From Nostoc sp. B(2019) (GTDB taxonomy: Bacteria > Cyanobacteriota > Cyanobacteriia > Cyanobacteriales > Nostocaceae), in assembly GCF_010091925.1 (NCBI RefSeq), contig NZ_WVID01000008.1, positions 62,001-126,000 of the forward strand: a stretch of 64,000 nt of DNA. The letters are read 5' to 3'. Position 1 is the stretch's first letter; every line of letters starts with the position of its first letter. Position numbers and translations under genes: made by a program. The notes beneath the pieces were generated by a model. That model had not been told where the DNA came from, did not search any database, and saw only the letters and a program-made list of their open reading frames with translations. Shown here piece by piece: positions 28,762 through 37,766 of the stretch.

Positions 28762-28932
28762 ATGACACAAACACAACCGACAATTACACCCAGACTAGAG
28801 GAGCCTAAGTTTGGCTTTAATGAATATGCAGAGCGTTTGAATGGCCGAGCTGCAATGGTTGGCTTTGCCTTGATGGTAATAATTGAATACGTTACCAATC
28901 AAGGTGTGCTATCATGGCTCGGTCTAAAGTAG
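28762..28932 (+). CDS. High-light-inducible protein (Hli/Scp family)
   Basis: A 56-residue single-helix protein. The N-terminus MTQTQPTITPRLEEPKFGFN leads into the chlorophyll-binding motif YAERLNGRAAMVGFALMVII (ExxNGRxAMxGF). Such proteins bind chlorophyll and carotenoid, dissipate excess light energy and help photosystem II and chlorophyll-synthase assembly. A hairpin at 28988-29010 may terminate the transcript. Confidence 0.93.
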   Translation: MTQTQPTITPRLEEPKFGFNEYAERLNGRAAMVGFALMVIIEYVTNQGVLSWLGLK

Positions 28933-29275
28933 CGCCACAAGAAAGCACAGGTTTGCAAGTTGTGAGCTAATAATTAAAAGAGTTATGACCAGCTGGAACA
29001 TCTAGCTGGTTTGAATTTAACAATCTAGAGCGAAGTACTTCGCCCTAGGCGTTTTAGATTAGACTTATCCGTAAATTGTTGCCGTAGAATGTAAGCAGGG
29101 GAGGGACTGAAATATCCTAAACCCGCAATTACTACATTATAAGAGGGGTAATTACTACACTTCCTTCCCTACTGAATAAAATTATAATACTTTATGCCTT
29201 TGATTCAAAGGGCAATTTGCGGGTGAGGTATTCTCGGTAAATGTACACAAAAGGTTAACTGAAACCAACCAAGCT
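28933..29275. other. Intergenic region with two hairpins
   Basis: ACCAGCT/AGCTGGT (28988-29010) is followed by a T-rich stretch and could terminate the Hli transcript. A 14-bp perfect palindrome GCGAAGTACTTCGC is at 29030-29043. The remainder, up to the next gene, is AT-rich with no coding signal. Confidence 0.5.
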
Positions 29276-29581
29276 GTGATGAACGCTGTATTACCTCGTT
29301 TTTTAAAGTCAACCTACCGGAAAGAACCACTAATCAGTGTACTGATTACGATGGGTGTGGTAGATGCCCTGATTGGTGGATTTGATGATAGCTGGTCGTT
29401 ATTCGCTTTTGGTTTAGGGCTAGCAGGGATAACGCTCGTCTTTAAGTTGTGGCGTATCCAGCAGCGTCGTCCCCTACCAGAGGAGCCTGTGGTACAACAT
29501 TATTTACCCTCCCGCTCCTCTAGTTCTGCTTTACCAATGCTGAGCGTTTCTAAGAAAAAACCCCCCTTTAGGGAGTCCTGA
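29276..29581 (+). CDS. Conserved cyanobacterial membrane protein of unknown function
   Basis: A 101-residue protein with two hydrophobic segments (ISVLITMGVVDALIGGF and SLFAFGLGLAGITLVFKLW) separated by a short DDSW turn, then a basic Pro/Ser-rich tail. The alternative first codon is the second Met. I recall similar proteins only in cyanobacteria, without assigned role. Confidence 0.65.
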   Translation: MMNAVLPRFLKSTYRKEPLISVLITMGVVDALIGGFDDSWSLFAFGLGLAGITLVFKLWRIQQRRPLPEEPVVQHYLPSRSSSSALPMLSVSKKKPPFRES

Positions 29582-29597
29582 GTGCTGAAGCGCGGTA

Positions 29598-29660
29598 GCG
29601 GGGCGTTTAGCCCGTCCTGAGTTATGAGTTATGTTAGCGATCGCGGGGCGTTTAGCCCGT
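29598..29660. repeat. Pair of 18-bp direct repeats
   Basis: GCGGGGCGTTTAGCCCGT occurs at 29598-29615 and again at 29643-29660, with a HIP1-like GCGATCGC between. Each copy can fold as GGGC/GCCC. The second copy covers the GTG proposed as the start of the next gene, which makes that start doubtful. Confidence 0.7.
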
Positions 29661-30771
29661 GCTGACTTACGACTCAGTTAGATTGATTGGTGTAACCATA
29701 TTTAAAAGTGAGGAAAATGTAGTGAGGAGTGAGGGAAGAGGTGGGGGTGGTTTTGTACTTCGACCGTATATTGTCTTGGCGTTTATGGCAACTGTAGCTG
29801 CGGCTACGATATCGAAAGAGTTTTATATTAATACTGCTAATGCTGCTGTTGAAGTAATACCATCTCAAGTTACTAACAGTTTTGCTAATCCTCAACTACT
29901 TTACATACTCAATGGACATAGAGGAACCATTAAATCCTTAGCCTTTAGTCCAGATAGCAAAATTCTTGCCAGCGGTGGTGCAGAAAATGAGGGGGCAATT
30001 CGCCTGTGGAATCCAGAAAGAGGCAAAAAATTAGGTAACATTAGCAGAGCGCATCAAACAGCTATAGAATCTTTGGTGATTTCGCCGGATGGTCAAACCC
30101 TCGCTAGCTGTAGTAATGACAACACAATTAACCTTTGGAACCTAAGAAATAATAAGTTTAGCCGCTCTTTTGTCGGACATACTAGTAACGTCCTATCTTT
30201 AGTAGTGTCTCCTGATAGTAAAGTGCTGATCAGTGGCGCTTTAGATGGAATTCGGATGTGGGATTTGCTACAGCAGCGCCCACTAGGTACGCTAGTACGT
30301 TTTGATAACTTGATTTATACCTTGGCTATTAGTCCTGATGGACAGACCTTAGCTAGTGGTGACAACAAAGGTGTAATTAAGCTGTGGAACTTGAGTACTG
30401 GAAAATTAATTCGTGGATTTGTTGCTCATTCTAATGCTGTTAACGCTGTAGCGTTTACACGAGATGGGGAATTGGTTAGTGCTAGCCGCGATCGCACGAT
30501 TAAACTTTGGAATATTAGCAGTGGTAAACTAGTTCGTAGCCTTATAGGACATAACAACTGGGTGAATGCTGTTGCTATTCACCCCGATGGAAAAACCCTT
30601 GCCAGTGCTGGCAGAGATGGTATCAAGTTGTGGAATATAACTACAGGTGAGTTAAGAAATACGCTCAATGGGCATACTGACTGGGTAAGTGCGATCGCTT
30701 TTAGTCCTGATGGGCGAACACTTGCTAGCGGCGGCTTTGACCAAAGGATAAATATTTGGCGAAGTCTATAA
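29659..30771 (+). CDS. WD40 repeat protein with N-terminal export signal
   Basis: Up to 370 residues. A hydrophobic stretch YIVLAFMATVAAATI followed by NTANAAVE looks like a signal peptide or anchor, so the protein probably faces the periplasm or lumen. About seven WD40 blades follow, with units such as GHRGTIKSLAFSPDSKILAS and DGRTLASGGFDQRINIW. They should close into one propeller, a binding platform. The GTG at 29659 lies in a repeat; a later GTG near 29722 is as likely. Confidence 0.85.
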   Translation: MLTYDSVRLIGVTIFKSEENVVRSEGRGGGGFVLRPYIVLAFMATVAAATISKEFYINTANAAVEVIPSQVTNSFANPQLLYILNGHRGTIKSLAFSPDSKILASGGAENEGAIRLWNPERGKKLGNISRAHQTAIESLVISPDGQTLASCSNDNTINLWNLRNNKFSRSFVGHTSNVLSLVVSPDSKVLISGALDGIRMWDLLQQRPLGTLVRFDNLIYTLAISPDGQTLASGDNKGVIKLWNLSTGKLIRGFVAHSNAVNAVAFTRDGELVSASRDRTIKLWNISSGKLVRSLIGHNNWVNAVAIHPDGKTLASAGRDGIKLWNITTGELRNTLNGHTDWVSAIAFSPDGRTLASGGFDQRINIWRSL

Positions 30772-30798
30772 ATCTCATTAAACTATCTCCCAAATCTC

Positions 30799-31869
30799 CT
30801 AGCGAACCCCCACAAAACCTGCTTGCCTAATTGCCTTTTGTCCTTGGTCGGTCAGTAAAAGATTGGCATAAGCCTCGCCAGCCTGCTGTTCCCGACCTTG
30901 GTTTTGCTTAATAATCACAAACAATTTAGCAGTAATTGGATAGCTACCATTTTTGATAGCTTCAGTATTTAGCTGGTTGCGCTGACGTGGACACTGGTCA
31001 GGCGAGACTAAGGGTTCGCGGTAAGGAGAAATTAGCTGAGTAGAAGTGCGACCCACTGGCAGAGGCTTCACACTACACTGAGGTACTACCGCACGGGCAG
31101 AACCGTAATATACACCACCAGGGGTTTTACTGAGTTGACGGACTGCCTCTGTAGTGGAGTAGACATACTTGACATTGGGACTAAGGGCTTGCTCTTTCAA
31201 GTCGCTGTTAGAGAATATTACTGTGTCTGCGTCCTCCGGTTTTTGCGAAAAAGGCGTGATGGGTATGTTTGGCCCGCCTACTTGTTGCCAGTTAGTAATT
31301 TGACCCAGATAAATCTGCTGTAACTGGTCAATAGTTAAACCCGGCACGTTAAGCGATGGATTAACAATTACAGCTACCCCATCAATGCCAACTTGGCGTT
31401 GTTCAAGTGTGAAGCCTAGCTGTTTAGCAGCGGCTCGTTCTTCATCTGTGAGGGGACGAGAAGACTGAGCAAAGTCCAATTGTCCGTTCAGCAACATGCG
31501 AATACCTGAGCTAGAACCAGGGCTACCATCAACAGGGTGTACATAGCGCAATTGTAGTTCAGGGCGATCGCTCTGAATCTGAGAATCTACCAATTGGCGG
31601 ATAGGTGCCCAAGCTGTACTACCACCATAGTTAAATGAGTTGGTTGGGACATTTGCAATTGTCTTAAAGGTGGATGAATTACCAGAGGCAGTATTTAAAC
31701 TTTGACTAGAAGATTCAGCACCGCTGCGAGTCAATAAGTTCGGCTTCAGTAACCACCAGAGTAGCCCGCCAATAACTAAAAGTGTTAGCACTTTGCCAAT
31801 AATCAAACCTTTAAGAAATAGGGCAATTTCTCCATTAATTAAAGATTTTCTTTGATTTGTATTGTCCAT
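30799..31869 (-). CDS. PstS-like substrate-binding protein with membrane anchor
   Basis: A 356-residue protein. A membrane anchor (LIIGKVLTLLVIGGLLWWLL) is near residue 25, followed by a periplasmic phosphate-binding-type domain: NYGGSTAWAPIRQLVD, the segment GQLDFAQSSRPLTDEE, and GVDGVAVIVNPSLNVPGLTI then QIYLGQITNW. It is not next to pstCAB genes, so it may be a sensor-type binding protein. It ends 27 bp from the WD40 gene, which converges with it. Confidence 0.85.
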   Translation of the reverse strand: MDNTNQRKSLINGEIALFLKGLIIGKVLTLLVIGGLLWWLLKPNLLTRSGAESSSQSLNTASGNSSTFKTIANVPTNSFNYGGSTAWAPIRQLVDSQIQSDRPELQLRYVHPVDGSPGSSSGIRMLLNGQLDFAQSSRPLTDEERAAAKQLGFTLEQRQVGIDGVAVIVNPSLNVPGLTIDQLQQIYLGQITNWQQVGGPNIPITPFSQKPEDADTVIFSNSDLKEQALSPNVKYVYSTTEAVRQLSKTPGGVYYGSARAVVPQCSVKPLPVGRTSTQLISPYREPLVSPDQCPRQRNQLNTEAIKNGSYPITAKLFVIIKQNQGREQQAGEAYANLLLTDQGQKAIRQAGFVGVR

Positions 31870-31966
31870 ATCATTAGTTTTGTTTTATTTATTTATCCTA
31901 CAGGAATCTCTGGGTATTCAGATTTAAAGCAAATCTATGAAGAGTCAGTTGATAATATTTAGCAGT

Positions 31967-33241
31967 TCATTGACTCTTTCTAATATGGTGAGATTTAATT
32001 TGCCCCTTGGTAGTTGTGTCAGTGCAATTACTTTTACAGATTCCTGGCGGGACTGCTGTAGCTACTCGCTCATCCACTTGAGCAAACGATAATTTATCAG
32101 ATTTTTCTATAAAATTCTTAAATTGAGTCGGTTGGTTCGGAGGCGATGTACTCGTTCGCAGAAATGTATAAATTAAAACTATTACAACTAAACTAGTGAT
32201 AGTGCCAAGACCCACTCCTAACAACAAAATAAAGTTTCTATAAGTTAGCAAATAGTTATCATCAGCGTTTTCATCTTTGCTAGTAGATTGGGAAGAGGGT
32301 GGTAATTCCATAGCAGAAATTAGCGCTTGCAAAGCTTCCGCCGCAGATTGGTAACGCTGGCTACAGCGTTCGTGAACCATAGTGTCTAAAACATCTGCAA
32401 AAGCATCGCTTACCCGTGCTTTGTTCCGCCAAATAACCTCTCCGGTATTGGGATCTTCTTGTAATTGGTTAGGCATTAAACCTGTTAGAGCTTGAATGCC
32501 AATCATTCCCACTGCATAGATATCACTGCAAAGCTTTGGTTTTCCTTTAGCCTGTTCGCTTGGCATATAGCCAGGAGTACCTACAGCAATTGTTAGGCCG
32601 GCTCCCAGAGCACCGATTCTCTTAATACTCCCAAAATCAATCAGCACAATTTTTTGATCAGAGTGCCGCCGCATTAAATTTTGCGGCTTAATATCCCGAT
32701 GAATGATGTTGTTTTGGTGGACAAAAACCAACACTTCCAGGATGTCTTTCAATAAATTAAAGACTGTATTCTCACTAAGTGGTTGATCTGGTACTATTTC
32801 TTGAGTCAAGTCATGACCACCAATGAATTCCTGAACTAGATAGAAATCTCCATCTTCATCAAAATGGGCAAATAGTCTAGGTATTTGGTCGTGGTCTTTG
32901 CCTAATTGATACAAGACTTCTGCTTCGCGAGCAAATAGGCTTCTGGCAATCGGTACAACAGCAGGATTAGGATCTTTGGGATGGAAATGTTTGACGACAC
33001 AATGAGGTTGCCCTGGTAAATCTAAATCAACAGCCAAATAGGTATCACCAGATCCTCCGCTCCCCAACAGTGTAACAATCTCGTAGCGATTCCGAAGTTT
33101 TTTTCTGAGGACAGAGTGCTTGTGCATATTGCGTGTCCCACCTGATAACAAGTAGGTATTGCCAGATCCTCCGCTCCCCAACATTGTGACAGTCTCGTAG
33201 CGATTCCGAAGTTTTTTTCTGAGGAGAGGGTACTGACGCAT
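31967..33241 (-). CDS. Serine/threonine protein kinase with duplicated glycine-rich loop and C-terminal membrane segment
   Basis: A 424-residue Hanks-type kinase. Catalytic features are the VVKHF lysine, the loop HRDIKPQNLMRR, DFGSI and the activation segment GTPGYMPSEQAKG. A membrane helix (LLLGVGLGTITSLVVIVLIY) follows near residue 355, then a short tail with two cysteines. The first 38 residues repeat the next 38: LRKKLRNRYETVTMLGSGGS and LRKKLRNRYEIVTLLGSGGS. The second copy runs into the kinase domain, so initiation at the internal ATG (33127) would give a normal kinase; the upstream start gives an extra loop. Confidence 0.9.
   Translation of the reverse strand: MRQYPLLRKKLRNRYETVTMLGSGGSGNTYLLSGGTRNMHKHSVLRKKLRNRYEIVTLLGSGGSGDTYLAVDLDLPGQPHCVVKHFHPKDPNPAVVPIARSLFAREAEVLYQLGKDHDQIPRLFAHFDEDGDFYLVQEFIGGHDLTQEIVPDQPLSENTVFNLLKDILEVLVFVHQNNIIHRDIKPQNLMRRHSDQKIVLIDFGSIKRIGALGAGLTIAVGTPGYMPSEQAKGKPKLCSDIYAVGMIGIQALTGLMPNQLQEDPNTGEVIWRNKARVSDAFADVLDTMVHERCSQRYQSAAEALQALISAMELPPSSQSTSKDENADDNYLLTYRNFILLLGVGLGTITSLVVIVLIYTFLRTSTSPPNQPTQFKNFIEKSDKLSFAQVDERVATAVPPGICKSNCTDTTTKGQIKSHHIRKSQ
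33039..33241. repeat. In-frame tandem duplication at the 5' end of the kinase gene
   Basis: The segment 33039-33127 recurs at 33153-33241 with a 114-bp offset (38 codons) and a few substitutions. Both copies include the GATCCTCCGCTCCCCAACA stretch that encodes the GSGGSG loop. Confidence 0.88.
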
Positions 33242-33628
33242 CTGGCGGATCTTAACTTGCTAAATTACTGATCAATCAGAGTTTAGTTGAAGGTACATCT
33301 GAATTACCTGCCATTTGGTTTAATAGTATTTGAGGCAGAAGTTTTCCCCAGTTTCGTATTTGCTTCTGGTAGTTCTGTGATCAGCCTTTTAATGGTTTTA
33401 TTTGATACCTTCGCAAGCATCATTTCGTAAAATTTATACAATTATTTTAGCAAAAATTAGACTTTAAGTAAATTTAACATTAGTCTAAGCATATACGGAG
33501 GTCTAACGGCAACTAAACACTAAAGTGCTTTTTACTACTTACGTAATCCTAAATGAGCGATGAAAAAAACCCCCAAAAGGGGGCTGATTGAGTTATTCGC
33601 GTGGAATGAACAACTAAATAATTAATAC
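33242..33628. other. Intergenic region with the ctaE terminator
   Basis: This 387-bp gap separates the kinase start from the end of ctaE. Apart from the terminator at 33563-33584 it is AT-rich and shows no coding frame. The kinase promoter presumably lies here. Confidence 0.5.
33563..33584 (-). terminator. Rho-independent terminator of ctaCDE
   Basis: On the minus strand CCCCC-TTTT-GGGGG is followed by a run of seven T residues, 45 bp beyond the ctaE stop. Confidence 0.9.
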
Positions 33629-34255
33629 TTAGAGTAGATACAGCAATCCGAACAGAATAATCCAAATCACGTCAACAAAGTGCCAATAGATTTCGGCAGC
33701 TTCAATACCAAAGTGCTTTTCACTACTATAGTGACCCTTAACGCGCGATCGCCACAATACGGCAACAATCGCCAAAACGCCAATAGTAACGTGCAAACCG
33801 TGGAAGCCAGTTAAAACGTAAAATGCACTAGCAAACAAGTTAGTAGTCAAACCAAATTCTAAATGGGTGTACTCATATACCTGTCCCATCAAGAAAAAAG
33901 CACCCATCGCCGCAGTAATTGCCAACCAAGTTCGCATACCCCGCGTATCATTCTTTTTGATTGCAGTATCGGCATTGTGCATCACAAAACTGCTAGCAAT
34001 CAGATTAACGGTGTTAACACCGGGTAGCAATAGTTCTAACTCTGGTGTACCTGCTGGGGGCCACACAGGTATAGTAGAACGGAAAGCCAGATAGGCTCCG
34101 AACAACCCCATAAAAATCATCCCCTCCGCAATCAAGAAGACAATTAGCCCAAACAGACGATGGTCTGGATGTTCTTCGTGGTGAGCATCTAGCGCTTCCG
34201 CTGCGTGGTGATGATTTAGTTCAGTTTTAGCTGGGTCAATAGTTTGACTTTGCAT
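33629..34255 (-). CDS. ctaE: Cytochrome c oxidase subunit III
   Basis: A 208-residue subunit III of the aa3-type terminal oxidase, with five or so membrane segments and a His-rich soluble start (NHHHAAEALDAHHEEHPDHR). Family marks are LIVFLIAEGMIFMGLFGAYL, FYVLTGFHGLHVTIG and the end EIYWHFVDVIWIILFGLLYL. It stabilises the catalytic core. It is last in the ctaC-ctaD-ctaE operon. Confidence 0.96.
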   Translation of the reverse strand: MQSQTIDPAKTELNHHHAAEALDAHHEEHPDHRLFGLIVFLIAEGMIFMGLFGAYLAFRSTIPVWPPAGTPELELLLPGVNTVNLIASSFVMHNADTAIKKNDTRGMRTWLAITAAMGAFFLMGQVYEYTHLEFGLTTNLFASAFYVLTGFHGLHVTIGVLAIVAVLWRSRVKGHYSSEKHFGIEAAEIYWHFVDVIWIILFGLLYLL

Positions 34256-34368
34256 AAATCTTAATGCCTAGAGGACAAGTCAGGAGTCAGAAGTCAGGAG
34301 TTAGGAGTCAGAGTTAGGAGTTTTGAACTAATAACTTTATTAGACTCATAACTCCTAACCCATCAGTA

Positions 34369-36105
34369 TTATTTGCGGTCTTCGGGATTTGCAGCAACCG
34401 CTGGGTCGGGTTCTGCTCTTAACACCGAGTTCGGGCCGCCAGACAGGACTGGATTGGGGTCAGACAAGGGTACACCTTCTTTAGCGTTTTCCAAACCGTA
34501 GTCGTAAGGGCCTGTGGCTAATACTGGGAGTTTGTCGAAATTCTCGATCGCTGGTGGTGATGTAGTCATCCACTCTAAGGTTAGTGCTCTCCAAGGATTA
34601 TTACTAGCTTTCTCTCCGTACAACCAGCTCCAAACTGCATTGATAATGAAGGGAAATGTTGAAACTGCCAGTATATAAGCACCATAGGTGCAGATTTCGT
34701 TGAGAGACGTAAATTTGGGGTCATATTGGGCAATGCGGCGGTTCATGCCCATCATTCCCAGCTTGTGCATGGGTAAGAAGGCCATGTTTAGACCAACTAT
34801 TGTCAAGGCAAAATGCACCTTACCCCAAAATTCGTTCAGCATCCGCCCTGTCATTTTGGGGAACCAGTGGTAAATCGCTGAATAAATGCCGAGAACACTA
34901 CCACCAAACAGTACATAATGCAAGTGCGCCACCACAAAATAGGTGTCGTGAACGTGAATATCAAACGGCACTGCCGCCAACATTACGCCACTGATCCCAC
35001 CAATCACAAAAGTGCCAACAAAGCCCATTGCAAAGAGCATGGCACTGTTGAGTTGGATTTTCCCGCCCCACATGGTTGCTAACCAGCTAAAAATTTTAAT
35101 TCCGGTGGGAACGGCAATGATCATGGTGGTGATCATAAAGAACATCCGTAACCAACCAGGGATACCGCTGGTAAACATGTGGTGTGCCCAGACGATTAGT
35201 CCTAAAAAGCTGATAGCAAGAGAGGAATAGGCGATCGCTTTATAGCCAAAAATAGGCTTGCGAGAATGTACTGGAATCACCTCAGAAATTGCCCCAAAAA
35301 AAGGCAAAATCATGATGTAAACTGCTGGGTGCGAATAAAACCAGAACATGTGCTGGTAAACAACTGGATCGCCACCCCCAGTCGGGTTAAAAAATGTTGT
35401 TCCTGCCAACAAGTCAAAAGCTAGCAGAATTAAACCTGCTGCTAGTACTGGCGTAGATACCAGAGTCAGTGCCGAGGTAGCAAACATTGCCCAGCAGAAC
35501 AAAGGCATCTGATGGACTCCCATACCTGGGATACGCATTCTGAGCAACGTCACGAGGAAATTGATTGCTCCCAGAATCGATGATGTACCTAGGAGTAGGA
35601 CGCTCATAATCCAAATTCCCTCACCCACTTGACCTGTTACCAAGCTCAGGGGAGGGTAGGAAGTCCAACCTGCATCGGGTGCATCGCCTACCACTAAACT
35701 AGCGATCAGCAACAAACCCGCAGGCGGAATCATCCAAAAGGCAACAGCATTGAGACGGGGGAATGCCATATCTTTCGCCCCAATCATCAAAGGGATCAGG
35801 AAGTTGGCAAAACCCGCACCAGCTGGCACAATCCACAAGAAAATCATGATTGTGGCGTGCAGCGTAAATAAACTGTTGTAAACTTCAGGCGTGACAAAAT
35901 CTACTTCTGGCGTTCGCAATTCCGTGCGAACTAAGTCAGCCAAAACACCACCAATACAGTAAAAAATGAACGTTGTTACCAGGTATTGAATCCCAATCAC
36001 CTTATGGTCAGTGTTGAAGCCAAAGTAGTCTTGCCATTTTCTAATCCCTGGCTCCTCAAGATGAGCAGGGATATTGGCAGTTTCTTGCAACTGAGCTTGT
36101 GTCAT
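34369..36105 (-). CDS. ctaD: Cytochrome c oxidase subunit I
   Basis: A 578-residue catalytic subunit that reduces oxygen to water and pumps protons. Visible are the CuB region FWFYSHPAVYIMILPFFG and the heme-ligand stretch HVHDTYFVVAHLHYVLFGGS, plus about twelve membrane helices. The C-terminal extension is soluble and proline-rich (DPNPVLSGGPNSVLRAEPDP). In cyanobacteria it works in respiration in thylakoid or cytoplasmic membranes. It lies between ctaC and ctaE, with repeats filling the gaps. Confidence 0.97.
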   Translation of the reverse strand: MTQAQLQETANIPAHLEEPGIRKWQDYFGFNTDHKVIGIQYLVTTFIFYCIGGVLADLVRTELRTPEVDFVTPEVYNSLFTLHATIMIFLWIVPAGAGFANFLIPLMIGAKDMAFPRLNAVAFWMIPPAGLLLIASLVVGDAPDAGWTSYPPLSLVTGQVGEGIWIMSVLLLGTSSILGAINFLVTLLRMRIPGMGVHQMPLFCWAMFATSALTLVSTPVLAAGLILLAFDLLAGTTFFNPTGGGDPVVYQHMFWFYSHPAVYIMILPFFGAISEVIPVHSRKPIFGYKAIAYSSLAISFLGLIVWAHHMFTSGIPGWLRMFFMITTMIIAVPTGIKIFSWLATMWGGKIQLNSAMLFAMGFVGTFVIGGISGVMLAAVPFDIHVHDTYFVVAHLHYVLFGGSVLGIYSAIYHWFPKMTGRMLNEFWGKVHFALTIVGLNMAFLPMHKLGMMGMNRRIAQYDPKFTSLNEICTYGAYILAVSTFPFIINAVWSWLYGEKASNNPWRALTLEWMTTSPPAIENFDKLPVLATGPYDYGLENAKEGVPLSDPNPVLSGGPNSVLRAEPDPAVAANPEDRK

Positions 36106-36170
36106 AGGAGTCCTTTGTCAGTTGTCAGCGATCATTTGTCCTTTGTCATTAACTAATGACCAATGACTGA

Positions 36171-37286
36171 CTAATGATGATGAGCAGGGTGAATTTGATT
36201 GATAATTTCTGGCTGAATTCCCATGTCCTTGGTGTAAGGAGTGAGAAATTCATTTGGAGATAAATTTGCAGGGTTAACCGCAACGGCTTGATTTAACGTT
36301 TCTTTGCTAGCAACTAGCTGCTCTTGTACCCATTTGTCAAATGCTTCCTGCGTCTCAACTATTACTGATGCTCTCATAGCACCGTGGTAAGGGCCACAAA
36401 GTTCAGCACAGATTAGGGCATAATCGCCTGCTTTTTTGGGCGTAAAGCGAATCTCGCTCTGCCTACCGGGGATCGCATCTTGTTTCAAGCGGAACTCTGG
36501 AACCCAGAATGCATGGATGACATCGTTAGCTGTCATATTGATTTGCACCTCTTTCCCTATAGGAACGTGCATTTCACCTGTAGTTATGCCAGTTTCAGGA
36601 TAGGTAAAAATCCAGGCGTATTGTAAACCAGTGACGTTGACCCGCAATTCTGGTGATTGTCCTGCTTTATCAGGACTGCCTCCGATGGTGGGAGCAACAC
36701 TGCCTACGCCAGGAGCATCACGCTTTTGGGGAATTTGGTCAGCATTGCGAATTGCTGCGGTAGCTGGATCTTGCATCGCCTCATCAGATTTTTCTTGATT
36801 GAGGTTGGGTTCGGTGCTGGGAAGCGTATCGTTTAAAGTTGCTGCGAGTGCGGTTCCCGCACGCTGCGCGAACGCCGCCCCAGGCATTGCCATCGATTGA
36901 GACATCGGGGCTTCATGGATAGCATGGGGATCAAAGCCACCGATCTCGTTGTATACATCAAAACTGTAAACAGAAATGCCGAGAACGATAATTGCTGGGA
37001 TCGCCGTCCAGAGGATTTCTAGAGGCACATTTCCTTCAACTGGTGGGCCGTCTTCATTGTCACCTGCACGCCGACGATATTTAAATGCGGAGTAAATCAA
37101 AATACCTTCGACGAGCAGAAATATACCTGTAGAAACGATCATCATCGTATTGAACAAACCATCTACTAAGACGGCTTCATCCGTTGCTGCTACTGGCAAC
37201 AGACCATGATTTTGACCGTACCAAAGGCTAACTAGCGTTAGCACGATGCCAATGAGTAATGTCCAGATGGAACTTGGAATATTCAC
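36171..37286 (-). CDS. ctaC: Cytochrome c oxidase subunit II
   Basis: A 371-residue subunit II. Two membrane helices are near the N-terminus, followed by the cupredoxin domain with the CuA site CAELCGPYHGAMRASV. The aromatic docking stretch is LQYAWIFTYPETG. Between them, about residues 125-215, is a long low-complexity insert rich in Ala, Pro and Asp, part of which (AFAQRAGTALAA) is encoded by a dispersed palindromic repeat (36845-36882). The C-terminus is His-rich (IHPAHHH). First gene of ctaCDE. Confidence 0.95.
   Translation of the reverse strand: MNIPSSIWTLLIGIVLTLVSLWYGQNHGLLPVAATDEAVLVDGLFNTMMIVSTGIFLLVEGILIYSAFKYRRRAGDNEDGPPVEGNVPLEILWTAIPAIIVLGISVYSFDVYNEIGGFDPHAIHEAPMSQSMAMPGAAFAQRAGTALAATLNDTLPSTEPNLNQEKSDEAMQDPATAAIRNADQIPQKRDAPGVGSVAPTIGGSPDKAGQSPELRVNVTGLQYAWIFTYPETGITTGEMHVPIGKEVQINMTANDVIHAFWVPEFRLKQDAIPGRQSEIRFTPKKAGDYALICAELCGPYHGAMRASVIVETQEAFDKWVQEQLVASKETLNQAVAVNPANLSPNEFLTPYTKDMGIQPEIINQIHPAHHH
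36845..36882. repeat. Palindromic repeat in frame inside ctaC
   Basis: GTGCGG-TTC-CCGCAC (36848-36862) is followed by ACGCTGCGCGAACGCCGCC-type sequence. The latter resembles the GACGCTACGCGAACGGCGAG unit at 58889 and similar intergenic elements. The frame is open through it. Confidence 0.55.
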
Positions 37287-37766
37287 GGCTTACTAATTGA
37301 ATTTACTACGTTATCTTCAAGCTGCTCACTTACTAAGGTAGTCTAGGCTGCCAGACATGGGGGCCGAAGGTCTGAAATTTTCATTAATTTTTTTGGCTAT
37401 TTTACTAATTTTGGGTACAAGGGGTTTATTGGATACTGCCGAAAGAGATGAAAATTCAGTGGAAAATTCAGAATAATAAAATAATTGCCATTAATCAATT
37501 TCTCACAACTTGAAAAATACCTAAAGCTTATAGCTAAAAGTAGCTAGAGTGATTCAAAGTATAAGTAAAAGCCAATTTATAAACCCTAGCCTATACGCTA
37601 GGGTAGAGATGGGGAGGACACTTGCTTATGGAGAGAAGTCTGAGCGGAGTTTTCTTCCGTACAGAACTTTGGGGGGTTCCCTCCGCTTTTGCAAAGTGTC
37701 CGTTCGGTATTGAAAATTGAGAATTTTGAGAGAGCTACTACCAAGAGCGGGCAGAAGGTATCCTTC
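37287..37766. other. Divergent region between ctaC and ctaA with inverted repeats
   Basis: This 480-bp gap should hold both promoters. It contains a hairpin ACCCTAGC/GCTAGGGT (37583-37604) and an 86-bp element bounded by GGACACTTGC (37616-37625) and GCAAAGTGTCC (37691-37701), with further inverted parts inside, typical of Nostocales dispersed elements. No supported gene. Confidence 0.55.

Noticed and set aside
37689-37766. Upstream start for ctaA
   Set aside because: The extension runs through a dispersed inverted repeat; the ATG at 37767 gives the usual length.
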